Assembly (NCBI GenBank): GCA_002422065.1
Contig: DITO01000082.1
Coordinates: 1-7,732 of the forward strand
Direction: 5' to 3'
DNA length: 7,732 nucleotides
Source: Erysipelotrichaceae bacterium UBA6182
GTDB lineage: Bacteria > Bacillota_I > Bacilli_A > Erysipelotrichales > Erysipelotrichaceae
The notes under the pieces: model-generated
Database searches by the model: none
Told to the model about the DNA's origin: nothing
What the model saw: the letters and a program-made list of their open reading frames with translations, nothing else
Made by a program: the position numbers and the translations under genes
Part shown: positions 1-5,949 of the stretch, one piece after another
How positions within the stretch are numbered: the first letter of the stretch is position 1
Layout of the letters: every line of letters begins with the position of its first letter

Positions 1-63
1 GAGTATATCTAATTGCTCGAAAATACGTCGGTTCGTGTACGTCGGAAACATATTTTTAGCCAT
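1..63 (-). CDS. 5' end of an unrecognised gene (runs off the left edge)
   Basis: An ATG at 63-61 on the minus strand opens a frame that stays open for all 21 codons to the window edge. The protein begins MAKNMFPTYTNRRIF. A GGGGG ribosome binding site at 72-76 lies 8 nt upstream of the ATG, which supports a real start. I do not recognise the protein and too little is visible to name a family. It follows the DUF2971 gene on the same strand after a 93-nt gap that carries an inverted repeat overlapping the ribosome binding site, so its translation or transcription may be controlled separately. It could be a third cargo gene, a prophage gene or a flanking chromosomal gene. Confidence 0.6.
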   Translation of the reverse strand, partial: MAKNMFPTYTNRRIFEQLDIL

Positions 64-112
64 TTTATGTTCCCCCATTCCAGACTTTTTCCAGTGTGGG
101 AACATATTTTTA
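44..112. repeat. 15-bp direct repeat pair, 54 bp apart
   Basis: GGAAACATATTTTTA at 44-58 and GGGAACATATTTTTA at 98-112 match at 14 of 15 positions. The left copy lies inside the first codons of the leftmost gene (A-K-N-M-F). The right copy lies in its leader and contains one arm of the inverted repeat at 66-106. The inverted copy at 66-74 is a third, shorter occurrence. The arrangement could be an operator cluster, or the remnant of a small local duplication. AT-richness makes chance partly possible, but the shared GGRAAC edge makes it less likely. Confidence 0.4.
66..106 (-). promoter_or_regulatory. Inverted repeat over the ribosome binding site of the leftmost gene
   Basis: TATGTTCCC at 66-74 and GGGAACATA at 98-106 are perfect 9-bp inverted arms. 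In minus-strand RNA they would form a stem whose 3' arm contains three of the five G residues of the ribosome binding site at 72-76, so folding could hide it. The 23-nt loop holds two direct copies of TTCCAG (78-83 and 89-94, plus strand) spaced 11 bp apart. No U-run follows the stem in the minus direction, so it is not an intrinsic terminator for the DUF2971 gene. It may instead be a protein operator: about one helical turn separates the loop repeats, and related GGRAACATA copies lie at 44-52 and 98-106. Confidence 0.45.
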
Positions 113-156
113 TTAAAATATCCACTATTTAATGCTTTTACCTATAGACAATACAA

Positions 157-1518
157 TTAGAAATTCGGGTTATATTTTTGAGGTTCCAATCGATAGTCAC
201 TAGTATCATTTATCATTTCATAAATAGATAAATCGTTTAAAGTTGGGTTCATCTTTATTAATCTGTAAATTCCTTTTTTCACACTTTCAGGCATCTTGTT
301 ACCAAAGTAAATCCCATTAATTTTTGGAGATTTTACTTTTCTGCGTTCCATCTCAGATAAGACATCTTGACTTCCCAAAATTCTAATTGATCTCCATTCC
401 TTCTCAATCTCCCAATCCTTCTTTTTCGTTAATAAACCTTTAAGAAAAAGAACAGCAAGAGTATTTTTCCCCTCAATCGATATGTCGTGAATGTTGATTT
501 TCTGAAGAATATTCTCGTCAATTGACACTCTTTCATCTTGATAACTAACAGGATATAGAAAGATTTTGTTTTCTCTTAGACTTTCTATGTAATCATGTAA
601 ATCATATTCTATTAAAAATCCTTTGTGTGAATCCGCATAATGAGACCACATTAATACATCATTAAATTTTTGTGTTAGTGAACACACACCAAATTGAGAA
701 TTAATCATTGAAAATATTTTTTTGTTATAATCACTAAGTTGATCTTTTGCTTTTGTAGTTGCCGATATCAAATCAGAAGGATTAAGCATTTTACCAGCAA
801 CTTGAAAAAATCCATCAAAATCAGGCTTTTGAATTAAATTGAGCTGTTTCATATCATCTGCAGATTCTATAAGTTTATCTTTCTTAGAGTCAATCTGATT
901 TATTAGCCCTTGCAAAGCAGCATCTGTTTTTAGTTGAGGTCTCAAAAAGTCTATCAGGTATTTAGGGTTATCTAGCAATTTACTCATGAATTTTTGCTGA
1001 ATATTTTCCATCTTAATTTCATCATTTGGATCTTCTTTTATCGAGTCGAAAGTTGCTTCAAAAGTAAAAAGAAGGAAATTTTTGAGAGAGTCAGGAATGT
1101 CCATATTCTTAATATAATCTCTAAAATTATCTAAACCCATGTTCATTTCTTCTTCTTCAATTTTTCTAACACCATTTGAGAGATTTTTATAATCCATAAA
1201 CAAATCCATAATTTCCATAAAGAAACCGTTGATTCCCATTCCAAAATTACAATCAAAAGGATCATTAAAAAATTCTGGCTTATTATGAAAAAGGAAAGAC
1301 TGAACTAAAGAACTAATGCCATATTGATTATTTTTTGATAGCCGTTTTAATATTCGATTATCTTTACTGATTTTTGCAATTTCATCTATATACGAAATAG
1401 ACACATATCGGTATAATTTATAGTCGATTGTTTCCATTTCTTTTAAAAGGTTGCTTATATATTGTGAGTCATCTTTTTTGTTTAAAAATGATTCCAATAA
1501 TTCATCCAGTGAAATCAT
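157..1518 (-). CDS. DUF2971 domain protein, long form
   Basis: This 453-residue protein has the DUF2971 signature set in order: YRY (36-38), FNDPFDC (84-90), WSHYADSHKGFLIEYD (291-306), YPVSYQ (322-327), a K..W..E.EWR stretch (366-376) and GIYFG (402-406). The family's biochemical activity is unknown; members are commonly carried in variable genome islands. Most members I know of are nearer 250-330 residues. Here the extra length is mainly an insertion of about 185 residues between FNDPFD and the WSHYAD block, mostly helical in appearance and rich in charged residues. There is no signal peptide or membrane helix, so it should be cytoplasmic. The ATG start is backed by AGGGGGTG directly upstream. 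Only 10 nt separate it from the peptidase gene upstream, so the two are cotranscribed and probably act together. Family assignment is strong; function is not known. Confidence 0.85.
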   Translation of the reverse strand: MISLDELLESFLNKKDDSQYISNLLKEMETIDYKLYRYVSISYIDEIAKISKDNRILKRLSKNNQYGISSLVQSFLFHNKPEFFNDPFDCNFGMGINGFFMEIMDLFMDYKNLSNGVRKIEEEEMNMGLDNFRDYIKNMDIPDSLKNFLLFTFEATFDSIKEDPNDEIKMENIQQKFMSKLLDNPKYLIDFLRPQLKTDAALQGLINQIDSKKDKLIESADDMKQLNLIQKPDFDGFFQVAGKMLNPSDLISATTKAKDQLSDYNKKIFSMINSQFGVCSLTQKFNDVLMWSHYADSHKGFLIEYDLHDYIESLRENKIFLYPVSYQDERVSIDENILQKINIHDISIEGKNTLAVLFLKGLLTKKKDWEIEKEWRSIRILGSQDVLSEMERRKVKSPKINGIYFGNKMPESVKKGIYRLIKMNPTLNDLSIYEMINDTSDYRLEPQKYNPNF

Positions 1519-1528
1519 AATTCACCCC

Positions 1529-2008
1529 CTATAACTTAATCATTCTCAGTCTAACTTCTTTATCAATTGTTTTTGGAATAATACTCTTAACATTAAATAT
1601 CTCTAGCATAGTTTTGTGTGTGTACGCAATGGCATCGATTTCTATAAATTGATTTAAGTACTCGACATCATCCGTCTCATTATTCTTGCCACTTGGTTTT
1701 AAGTAATTATTGAATTCGTGGTGCCAAATATCCAGGGTTTCAAGAGCTTCATAAATTTTATTTCTTATGCAATACCCTTGATAAGCATGTCTGGTCTCAT
1801 GAAATGCTGTCACAACAACTTCAATCCATGGTGAATTAACGACCCATTCTTCATTAAAAACGACTTCGTCAGATTCAAATAAATACATCCCAGTTGTTTC
1901 TTTATTAGTTATTTCTGACGGATTAAAAAAGCTTATGTGTGGTACTGGGATATTTAAAGTCTTAGATACTATCCTAACGCTATTGATAGCTACTTCATAA
2001 TTATTCAT
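1529..2008 (-). CDS. Putative HExxH zinc metallopeptidase
   Basis: This 159-residue protein carries HETRHAYQ at residues 70-77, an HExxH zinc site placed at the end of a hydrophobic helix (WIEVVVTAF). A second conserved-looking block, EIDAIAY at 123-129, could supply the glutamate third ligand, as in gluzincin-type peptidases such as the M48, SprT or ImmA/IrrE groups. A short strand before the helix (DEVVFNEEW, 47-55) is also typical of that fold. There is no signal peptide or membrane segment, so a cytoplasmic protein is expected. The ATG start has GAGG 5 nt upstream. It is the first gene of the operon with the DUF2971 gene and is divergent from the HTH-OLD operon. ImmA-type peptidases cleave phage or element repressors; whether this one does is only a guess. 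The catalytic motif is clear but the exact family is not. Confidence 0.7.
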   Translation of the reverse strand: MNNYEVAINSVRIVSKTLNIPVPHISFFNPSEITNKETTGMYLFESDEVVFNEEWVVNSPWIEVVVTAFHETRHAYQGYCIRNKIYEALETLDIWHHEFNNYLKPSGKNNETDDVEYLNQFIEIDAIAYTHKTMLEIFNVKSIIPKTIDKEVRLRMIKL

Positions 2009-2034
2009 GTCAACCTCGTAATATGTATAAATTA

Positions 2035-2062
2035 ATTATAACATTCATGTAGCAAAGTTAAA
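2035..2062 (-). promoter_or_regulatory. Extended -10 promoter for the peptidase-DUF2971 operon
   Basis: Read on the minus strand, TATAAT (2040-2035) is a perfect -10 and is preceded by TGT, giving the extended TGnTATAAT form. The -35 region (TTTAAC, 2062-2057, 16-bp spacer) is weak, which is common with extended -10 promoters. Predicted transcription starts near 2028, leaving a leader of about 20 nt with GAGG (2017-2014) before the ATG at 2008. Confidence 0.65.
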
Positions 2063-2139
2063 AACTAAATTTGAAATTACTCGATTGAGCACGTGATAGG
2101 GCATAGAGAACAGTAATCAACAAGATATTTTAACATTTT

Positions 2140-2168
2140 ATGTAATTTGTATTTACATTTTCTGTAAA
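2140..2168. promoter_or_regulatory. Overlapping inverted repeats, candidate operator of the HTH-OLD operon
   Basis: ATGTAA (2140-2145) and TTACAT (2153-2158) form an inverted repeat with a 7-bp spacer. TTTACA (2152-2157) and TGTAAA (2163-2168) form a second one with a 5-bp spacer that shares the middle half-site. The shared half-site is exactly the -35 element of the plus-strand promoter, so a protein bound here would block transcription. The natural candidate is the HTH protein encoded just downstream, acting as its own repressor. The sequence is AT-rich, so chance contributes, but three consistent half-sites over a -35 box are suggestive. Confidence 0.45.
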
Positions 2169-2180
2169 GCGTGATATCTT
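2152..2180 (+). promoter_or_regulatory. Promoter of the HTH-OLD operon
   Basis: TTTACA (2152-2157) matches five of six -35 positions and is 17 bp from TATCTT (2175-2180), which matches four of six -10 positions and is preceded by TGA, making an extended -10. Transcription would begin near 2187, giving a very short leader of about 13 nt that starts almost at the ribosome binding site GGGAGG (2187-2192). Confidence 0.55.
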
Positions 2181-2199
2181 ATATGTGGGAGGTATAATA

Positions 2200-2586
2200 A
2201 TGAGAACAAAACTCAAATCACTTGAACTTCGACTAACAGAGTTATCTACATATCTTGGTTTCTCAAGACCAACGCTTTATAAATTTCTAGATGACTATGA
2301 GAAAAAAGAGTTCAAGAACATAGATTTTAAGGTTAAAGTGATTTTTGACTATATCATGCAAAAATCTACAACAAGCAAAATTGAGGTTATAAATAAAATA
2401 ATAGAACTTAACAGACAAAACGAAAGTCATGGTTCGGTAGATAACCTCATAGAGAAACTTAGAGCAGATTCTGACACCTTGCAATTAATTAACTCTGCTA
2501 TTGAGCAAGTAGGTGTGGAATCAGTTATACTTTCATTTCAAAAATCATTAAAAAAAATAATAAAGGAGAAAACTAACAATGATTGA
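2200..2586 (+). CDS. Small helix-turn-helix protein, first gene of the OLD operon
   Basis: This 128-residue protein has an N-terminal helix-turn-helix at about residues 12-31 (LTELSTYLGFSRPTLYKFL), resembling the helix pair of transcription regulators that end in a 'SrpTlYk' recognition helix. The rest is charged and helical, with no metal site or membrane segment, and is probably for dimerisation or partner binding. I chose ATG at 2200 because GGGAGG (2187-2192) lies 7 nt upstream. A GTG at 2185 in the same frame would leave no room for a ribosome binding site. It overlaps the next gene by 8 nt, so the two are translationally coupled. Likely roles are autorepressor of the operon, DNA-binding subunit of the OLD protein, or an antitoxin-like partner. 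The sequence does not decide between these. Confidence 0.75.
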   Translation: MRTKLKSLELRLTELSTYLGFSRPTLYKFLDDYEKKEFKNIDFKVKVIFDYIMQKSTTSKIEVINKIIELNRQNESHGSVDNLIEKLRADSDTLQLINSAIEQVGVESVILSFQKSLKKIIKEKTNND

Positions 2587-4447
2587 ACGATTTATTGACA
2601 TTACGAATTTTAGAAGTATTGGAATTAACGAAACCACTAAACTCGAGTTGAATTATGTGAAAACAATCTCTGATAAAATGGGTGGTCTAATAACTTTGAT
2701 TGGTGAGAATAATTCTGGAAAGAGCAATTTTCTAGAGGCAATTAAAGCTTTCGGTGAAAAGAAATTTAATCCAAATGATACTCCTTTTCATGTGTTTGAT
2801 ATTGGGAGAAACCCATCCATTTCTTTGGTTCTAAAAGATACTGATAAGAAGTTAGATTACAAAGTTAAAGTCAAAGAAAATCGTACATTTTATGACAAAT
2901 ATGAATCTAACAATGAAGTACCATATAAGAAACAAGTAACTTACTCAAAAGAACTCCTAGATTTTATCGAATATTTCTTATCCACAGATTTACAGAATCA
3001 AGTTGCATCAAATCCAAGAATTCAGAGATATTTCCAAATACTTAATCCATTTATAACTAAAATATCTACTAAAGAACCTATTGATAAAACTGAAATCGGT
3101 CAAATGTTCGATCATTTACGAAATGGTTATGTTCAACCAGTATTAAATCAGAAATATACTGCTTCTCAAATTGAAGTCTTTATAAACGAAATTAATAACA
3201 CAGCTTCTTCTAATGTTTTTGAGGAAAAAGCTAAAGAATTAGAAGCTGAGGTATTGAGTACATTCGGGATTAAACTATATCCAAGAATTATCAATTATGT
3301 CTCAACACAAAACATTAAAACTGATCAAACAATTTCTACAGTTAGTGGTGGTAAGTTGGCAAATCCAGCTTTCTTTAATAAACTGTTTGATACACTTCCA
3401 GATGATAAAATTGAAGCTTTAGAAGCAGCATATCAGAAGTTTCATGAAAGTGGTAAGAAAAGAAAAGACATACTCACAAATTATGAAAGAAAGATCAATG
3501 AAAGTTTGCAAAATCTAACAAATCAATTCAATCAGGTATACTCATTTACAGATAAGAAGAAATACTCATTTAGAATGTCACTTGAAAGTGATGCAGTTTA
3601 CTTTCTAATTAGCGAAAATGGATTTGACATCCCACTAGATAGTCAATCTGCAGGATTCAAATGGTTCTTCGATTTCTTCTTCAATGTTTTTGCTGATAGT
3701 AAAGTAGGAAATGGTGACATTGTCATCTTGGATGAACCAGCAACAAATCTACATCCTGCTGGGCAAATAGAACTTAGAAAGCAAATTCAAGGATTTGGTC
3801 ACAAGAATGGTATTCTTTTCATCATGAGTACCCATTCTCCATTTATGATTGATCAAGATTATCTTGATGAAATTAGATTGGTTAAGAAAAATAATCAAGA
3901 TTCCGTATTAGTGAACAAATTCACAGTTAATGAAGATAGTTCATTTGACGTATTATTACCAATAAAAACTGCATTAACTGTTAATCGACACATTTTACTG
4001 AATCCCGATGACCTATTAATCTTCGTCGAAGGTATCACAGATTATAATTATCTAGTAGCTTTTAAGAACCTATTCAAAATCGATAGACTGACATTCATTC
4101 CAATTCAAGGCATCAGAAGATTAAACCTTGATAAGGACTTACTAAAGATTACGAAAAGACCAATTCTTCTTGTGGATTCTGATAGCGACGGAAAATATGT
4201 TGTCGAGAAATATGGTGAAAACACAAATATTGAAATACATCAACTAGCCAATGCTGATTCTAAATTTACAGTAATAGAGAGCTTATTTAGTGAAGCTGAT
4301 AGAAAACAATACTGTTATCGTGATGGCGATAAGAAAGACTATAAGTTGTCATCTTATTTCAAACACAACATTGAAGACTTGAAGAAAAAGCTATCAAAAG
4401 AAACAAAAGATAATTTTGAAAAATTACTTACTCACATTAACGTTTAA
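2579..4447 (+). CDS. OLD-family ATP-dependent endonuclease (AAA/ABC ATPase plus TOPRIM)
   Basis: This 622-residue protein joins an SMC/ABC-type ATPase to a TOPRIM nuclease domain, the OLD architecture. Visible motifs are Walker A GENNSGKS (42-49), a signature-like SQSAGFKWFF (355-364), Walker B IVILDEP (381-387) with D385 and E386, and a switch histidine in STHSPF (417-422). The TOPRIM part has FVEGITD (482-488) with metal-binding E484, the DxD pair in LVDSDSD (531-537), and VIE (565-567). All key residues appear intact, so activity is expected. Residues 100-320 are a helical insertion of the kind that forms dimer arms in this family. The ATG at 2579 has AAAGGAG at 2562-2568. OLD proteins act in phage defence as Gabija GajA, P2 Old and the retron effector of Ec86-like systems; here the only partner is an HTH protein. 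The gene ends just before a terminator. Confidence 0.85.
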   Translation: MIERFIDITNFRSIGINETTKLELNYVKTISDKMGGLITLIGENNSGKSNFLEAIKAFGEKKFNPNDTPFHVFDIGRNPSISLVLKDTDKKLDYKVKVKENRTFYDKYESNNEVPYKKQVTYSKELLDFIEYFLSTDLQNQVASNPRIQRYFQILNPFITKISTKEPIDKTEIGQMFDHLRNGYVQPVLNQKYTASQIEVFINEINNTASSNVFEEKAKELEAEVLSTFGIKLYPRIINYVSTQNIKTDQTISTVSGGKLANPAFFNKLFDTLPDDKIEALEAAYQKFHESGKKRKDILTNYERKINESLQNLTNQFNQVYSFTDKKKYSFRMSLESDAVYFLISENGFDIPLDSQSAGFKWFFDFFFNVFADSKVGNGDIVILDEPATNLHPAGQIELRKQIQGFGHKNGILFIMSTHSPFMIDQDYLDEIRLVKKNNQDSVLVNKFTVNEDSSFDVLLPIKTALTVNRHILLNPDDLLIFVEGITDYNYLVAFKNLFKIDRLTFIPIQGIRRLNLDKDLLKITKRPILLVDSDSDGKYVVEKYGENTNIEIHQLANADSKFTVIESLFSEADRKQYCYRDGDKKDYKLSSYFKHNIEDLKKKLSKETKDNFEKLLTHINV

Positions 4448-4455
4448 TAAATAAA

Positions 4456-4495
4456 AAAAGCCGCACCCCAATAAAAAAATTGAGGAGCGGCTTTT
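4456..4495. terminator. Bidirectional terminator between converging operons
   Basis: AAAAGCCGC (4456-4464) and GCGGCTTTT (4487-4495) form a perfect 9-bp stem. Imperfect inner pairing (CCCCAAT against TTGAGG) continues to an A-rich loop. For the plus-strand OLD gene the stem ends in TTTT, C, T. For the minus-strand holin gene the stem is followed by a run of seven T residues and then ATTTATT, which is the stronger side. It separates the phage late operon from the cargo operon with only 48 bp between the two stop codons. Confidence 0.85.
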
Positions 4496-4981
4496 CTACT
4501 TTTTAAGTTGTTCTTGAATGATTTTCTCAGCTGCAGATAAAGTAGCCCTTCCCTGCATCTTGTTACTGAAGGAAATGTAGTCATCAATGATAGCTTCAAT
4601 CTTTGATTGATTGGTTTCTACAAACGTTACAGCCTTCTCGGTAGAACCCGTGAGATTGCTAACCCACTCGCTTAATCTTGATACGACAGCGAGTTTTTTG
4701 TCATCACCAACAAGATACGCTTCACCTTTTTCTTTTGCGAGTCTGTTCTTTTCTTCAACAATCATGATGAATTCTTTGATGGTTTTTTGGACACTTTCAT
4801 CAAAGACGATATCTTTAGCTTTGCTTACCAAATCAGACACATTCTCTGCAGTGTTTTTTAGGTCTTGCTTCACCTCTTTGATCACATCATTCAATGATTG
4901 ATCTTTGCCCAGTTTAGAAGTCACATACAGTGCCAATAGTAAAAGGGATGTAATAAGTAGAATGATTTCAAGTATTGTCAT
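4496..4981 (-). CDS. Putative phage holin (LLH-like), membrane-anchored
   Basis: This 161-residue protein has one strongly hydrophobic N-terminal helix (about residues 3-21), then a long charged helical region. Within it, EKNRLAKEKGEAYLVGD followed by DKKLAVVSRL resembles the 'AEQ...G..KK..V' block of LLH-family phage holins. The N-terminus is probably anchored in the cytoplasmic membrane with the rest on one side. The ATG has AGGAGG upstream, the strongest ribosome binding site in the late operon, consistent with high late expression. It overlaps the preceding gene by 14 nt and is the last gene before the terminator. No endolysin gene follows. The holin label rests on topology, position and a short motif; another membrane-anchored phage protein is possible. 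Confidence 0.55.
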   Translation of the reverse strand: MTILEIILLITSLLLLALYVTSKLGKDQSLNDVIKEVKQDLKNTAENVSDLVSKAKDIVFDESVQKTIKEFIMIVEEKNRLAKEKGEAYLVGDDKKLAVVSRLSEWVSNLTGSTEKAVTFVETNQSKIEAIIDDYISFSNKMQGRATLSAAEKIIQEQLKK

Positions 4982-5294
4982 TTTCTTTGCCTCCTAAGCG
5001 TTTATAAATATTGACTTGCGAATCTTCAAGTCTGGATACACGATGTTCCAGGACATTGACGTCTTTCTTTAACGATTTGATATCTTGTGCATGCATCTCC
5101 AGCAGGTTGAGCATCTTGATGTTTTGCTTCTCTATGGTTTGAAGATTGACAAGAATCTCATCGTTATTCGTTTTGTTTTTCTGTTCTTGACGATTGAACT
5201 GCTTGATCGTTGTCATAATAACAACCACCATTGTCACAATCCAATACACCAAGTTTTCCATTCTAAATAGACTGAGTAAATTATCCCAGTTCAT
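4968..5294 (-). CDS. Small membrane plus coiled-coil phage protein (lysis or holin accessory)
   Basis: This 108-residue protein has a membrane helix at about residues 14-30 (NLVYWIVTMVVVIMTTI) followed by a heptad-rich coiled coil across about 45-100 (LLEMHAQDIKSLKKDVNVL and similar). Phage proteins of this size in the lysis cassette, such as XhlA and BhlA types, have one membrane helix and a coil. XhlA has the helix at the C-terminus, whereas here it is N-terminal, closer to the BhlA layout. The ATG is preceded by AGGGTGA. The gene overlaps both neighbours by 14 nt, so translation is coupled to the nucleotidyltransferase before it and the holin-like gene after it. It may pair with the holin-like protein through the coil. 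Confidence 0.55.
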   Translation of the reverse strand: MNWDNLLSLFRMENLVYWIVTMVVVIMTTIKQFNRQEQKNKTNNDEILVNLQTIEKQNIKMLNLLEMHAQDIKSLKKDVNVLEHRVSRLEDSQVNIYKRLGGKENDNT

Positions 5295-5949
5295 TGCTAA
5301 TCACCCTATCTTTGTAGTTTTCTATGTAAGCTAGTGCTTCCCTTAATAAAGGCATGTATTCTAAACCCTTACTTGTATTCCAGTTCTTTTTATAGTCAAT
5401 CATGCGTGTGTACCATGGTTCATGAACAACATGCCTATAATTTCCCGATTCATCAATATGATCCAAAATGCCTCGAACTCTAAAAATGTGATAATGGGAT
5501 TTCTGCGGTTCTGGATAGTCAATTCGCATTTTATAATGTTCTACAAAACTGTCCAGAAACAGTCCGAGTTTACTGGTTAAATCAATATTCTTGTAGGCTT
5601 CATACTCATCTCGATAGTTTTCATCCAAGTAAATCAGATTATCTTTTTCCGATAAAACCTCATCGATATAAGCACGATCATATAGAGGAACTGTTGGATC
5701 TAGATTTTGTTTTTTGAGATAGATATCTTTTCCATACGCAAACACATCTAATGTTCCTAAACTTAAATGCACATTCCCTTTGAATCCATCTAGTACTACA
5801 GTCACATCATCATCGCTATTCTCATCGTTTAATCCAAAGGCTAAGGAACCACAGTAATAGATGAACATCACGGTGGTATTTGGGAATATTCCTTGAACGA
5901 TTTCTAGGATACTTTCGTTAGATTGGATTTTCTGTTTCACTTGGAGCAT
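5281..5949 (-). CDS. Phage-encoded nucleotidyltransferase (Pol-beta fold)
   Basis: With the ATG at 5949 this is a 222-residue protein. It shows the nucleotidyltransferase active site: YCGSLAFGLN (GS at residues 34-35) followed by SDDD at 45-48 giving the D46-x-D48 metal pair, and a third acidic residue at D68 in TLDVFAYG. These residues bind two metal ions to transfer a nucleotide to a protein, RNA or small molecule; the acceptor cannot be read. The C-terminal half is helical with several His and Arg (SHYHIFRVRGILDHID). The start is uncertain: no strong ribosome binding site is seen, and an ATG at 5979 or TTG at 5994 in the same frame would extend it by 10 or 15 residues. It overlaps the upstream gene by about 32 nt and the next by 14 nt, so it is part of the late operon. 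Confidence 0.75.
   Translation of the reverse strand: MLQVKQKIQSNESILEIVQGIFPNTTVMFIYYCGSLAFGLNDENSDDDVTVVLDGFKGNVHLSLGTLDVFAYGKDIYLKKQNLDPTVPLYDRAYIDEVLSEKDNLIYLDENYRDEYEAYKNIDLTSKLGLFLDSFVEHYKMRIDYPEPQKSHYHIFRVRGILDHIDESGNYRHVVHEPWYTRMIDYKKNWNTSKGLEYMPLLREALAYIENYKDRVISNELG

Larger units (their letters stand above)
2009..2199. other. Divergent intergenic region between the two cargo operons
   Basis: This 191-bp region has no gene. It holds the minus-strand extended -10 promoter (2035-2062), the plus-strand promoter (2152-2180) and the overlapping inverted repeats (2140-2168). About 75 bp in the middle (2065-2138) show no feature I can support. The arrangement would allow one regulator to influence both operons, but half-sites are seen only on the HTH-OLD side. 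Confidence 0.6.

Noticed and set aside
66..106. Intrinsic terminator of the DUF2971 operon
   Set aside because: The stem is followed on the minus strand by AAATGG and the next gene's start, with no T-run.
2287..2484. 65-codon open frame on the minus strand
   Set aside because: It lies wholly inside the HTH gene on the opposite strand, has no ribosome binding site, and its hydrophobic, Phe/Tyr-rich translation is typical of antisense AT-rich DNA.
2579..4447. Gabija (GajA), retron or PARIS locus
   Set aside because: No UvrD-type helicase, reverse transcriptase with ncRNA, or separate ATPase and TOPRIM genes lie next to the OLD gene.
4611..4901. 96-codon open frame on the plus strand
   Set aside because: It is antisense to the holin-like gene; the Ser/Thr/Phe-rich translation is the usual mirror of a charged helical protein, and no ribosome binding site precedes it.
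5085..5270. 61-codon open frame on the plus strand
   Set aside because: It is antisense to the small membrane coiled-coil gene, whose overlaps and ribosome binding site make it the real one.
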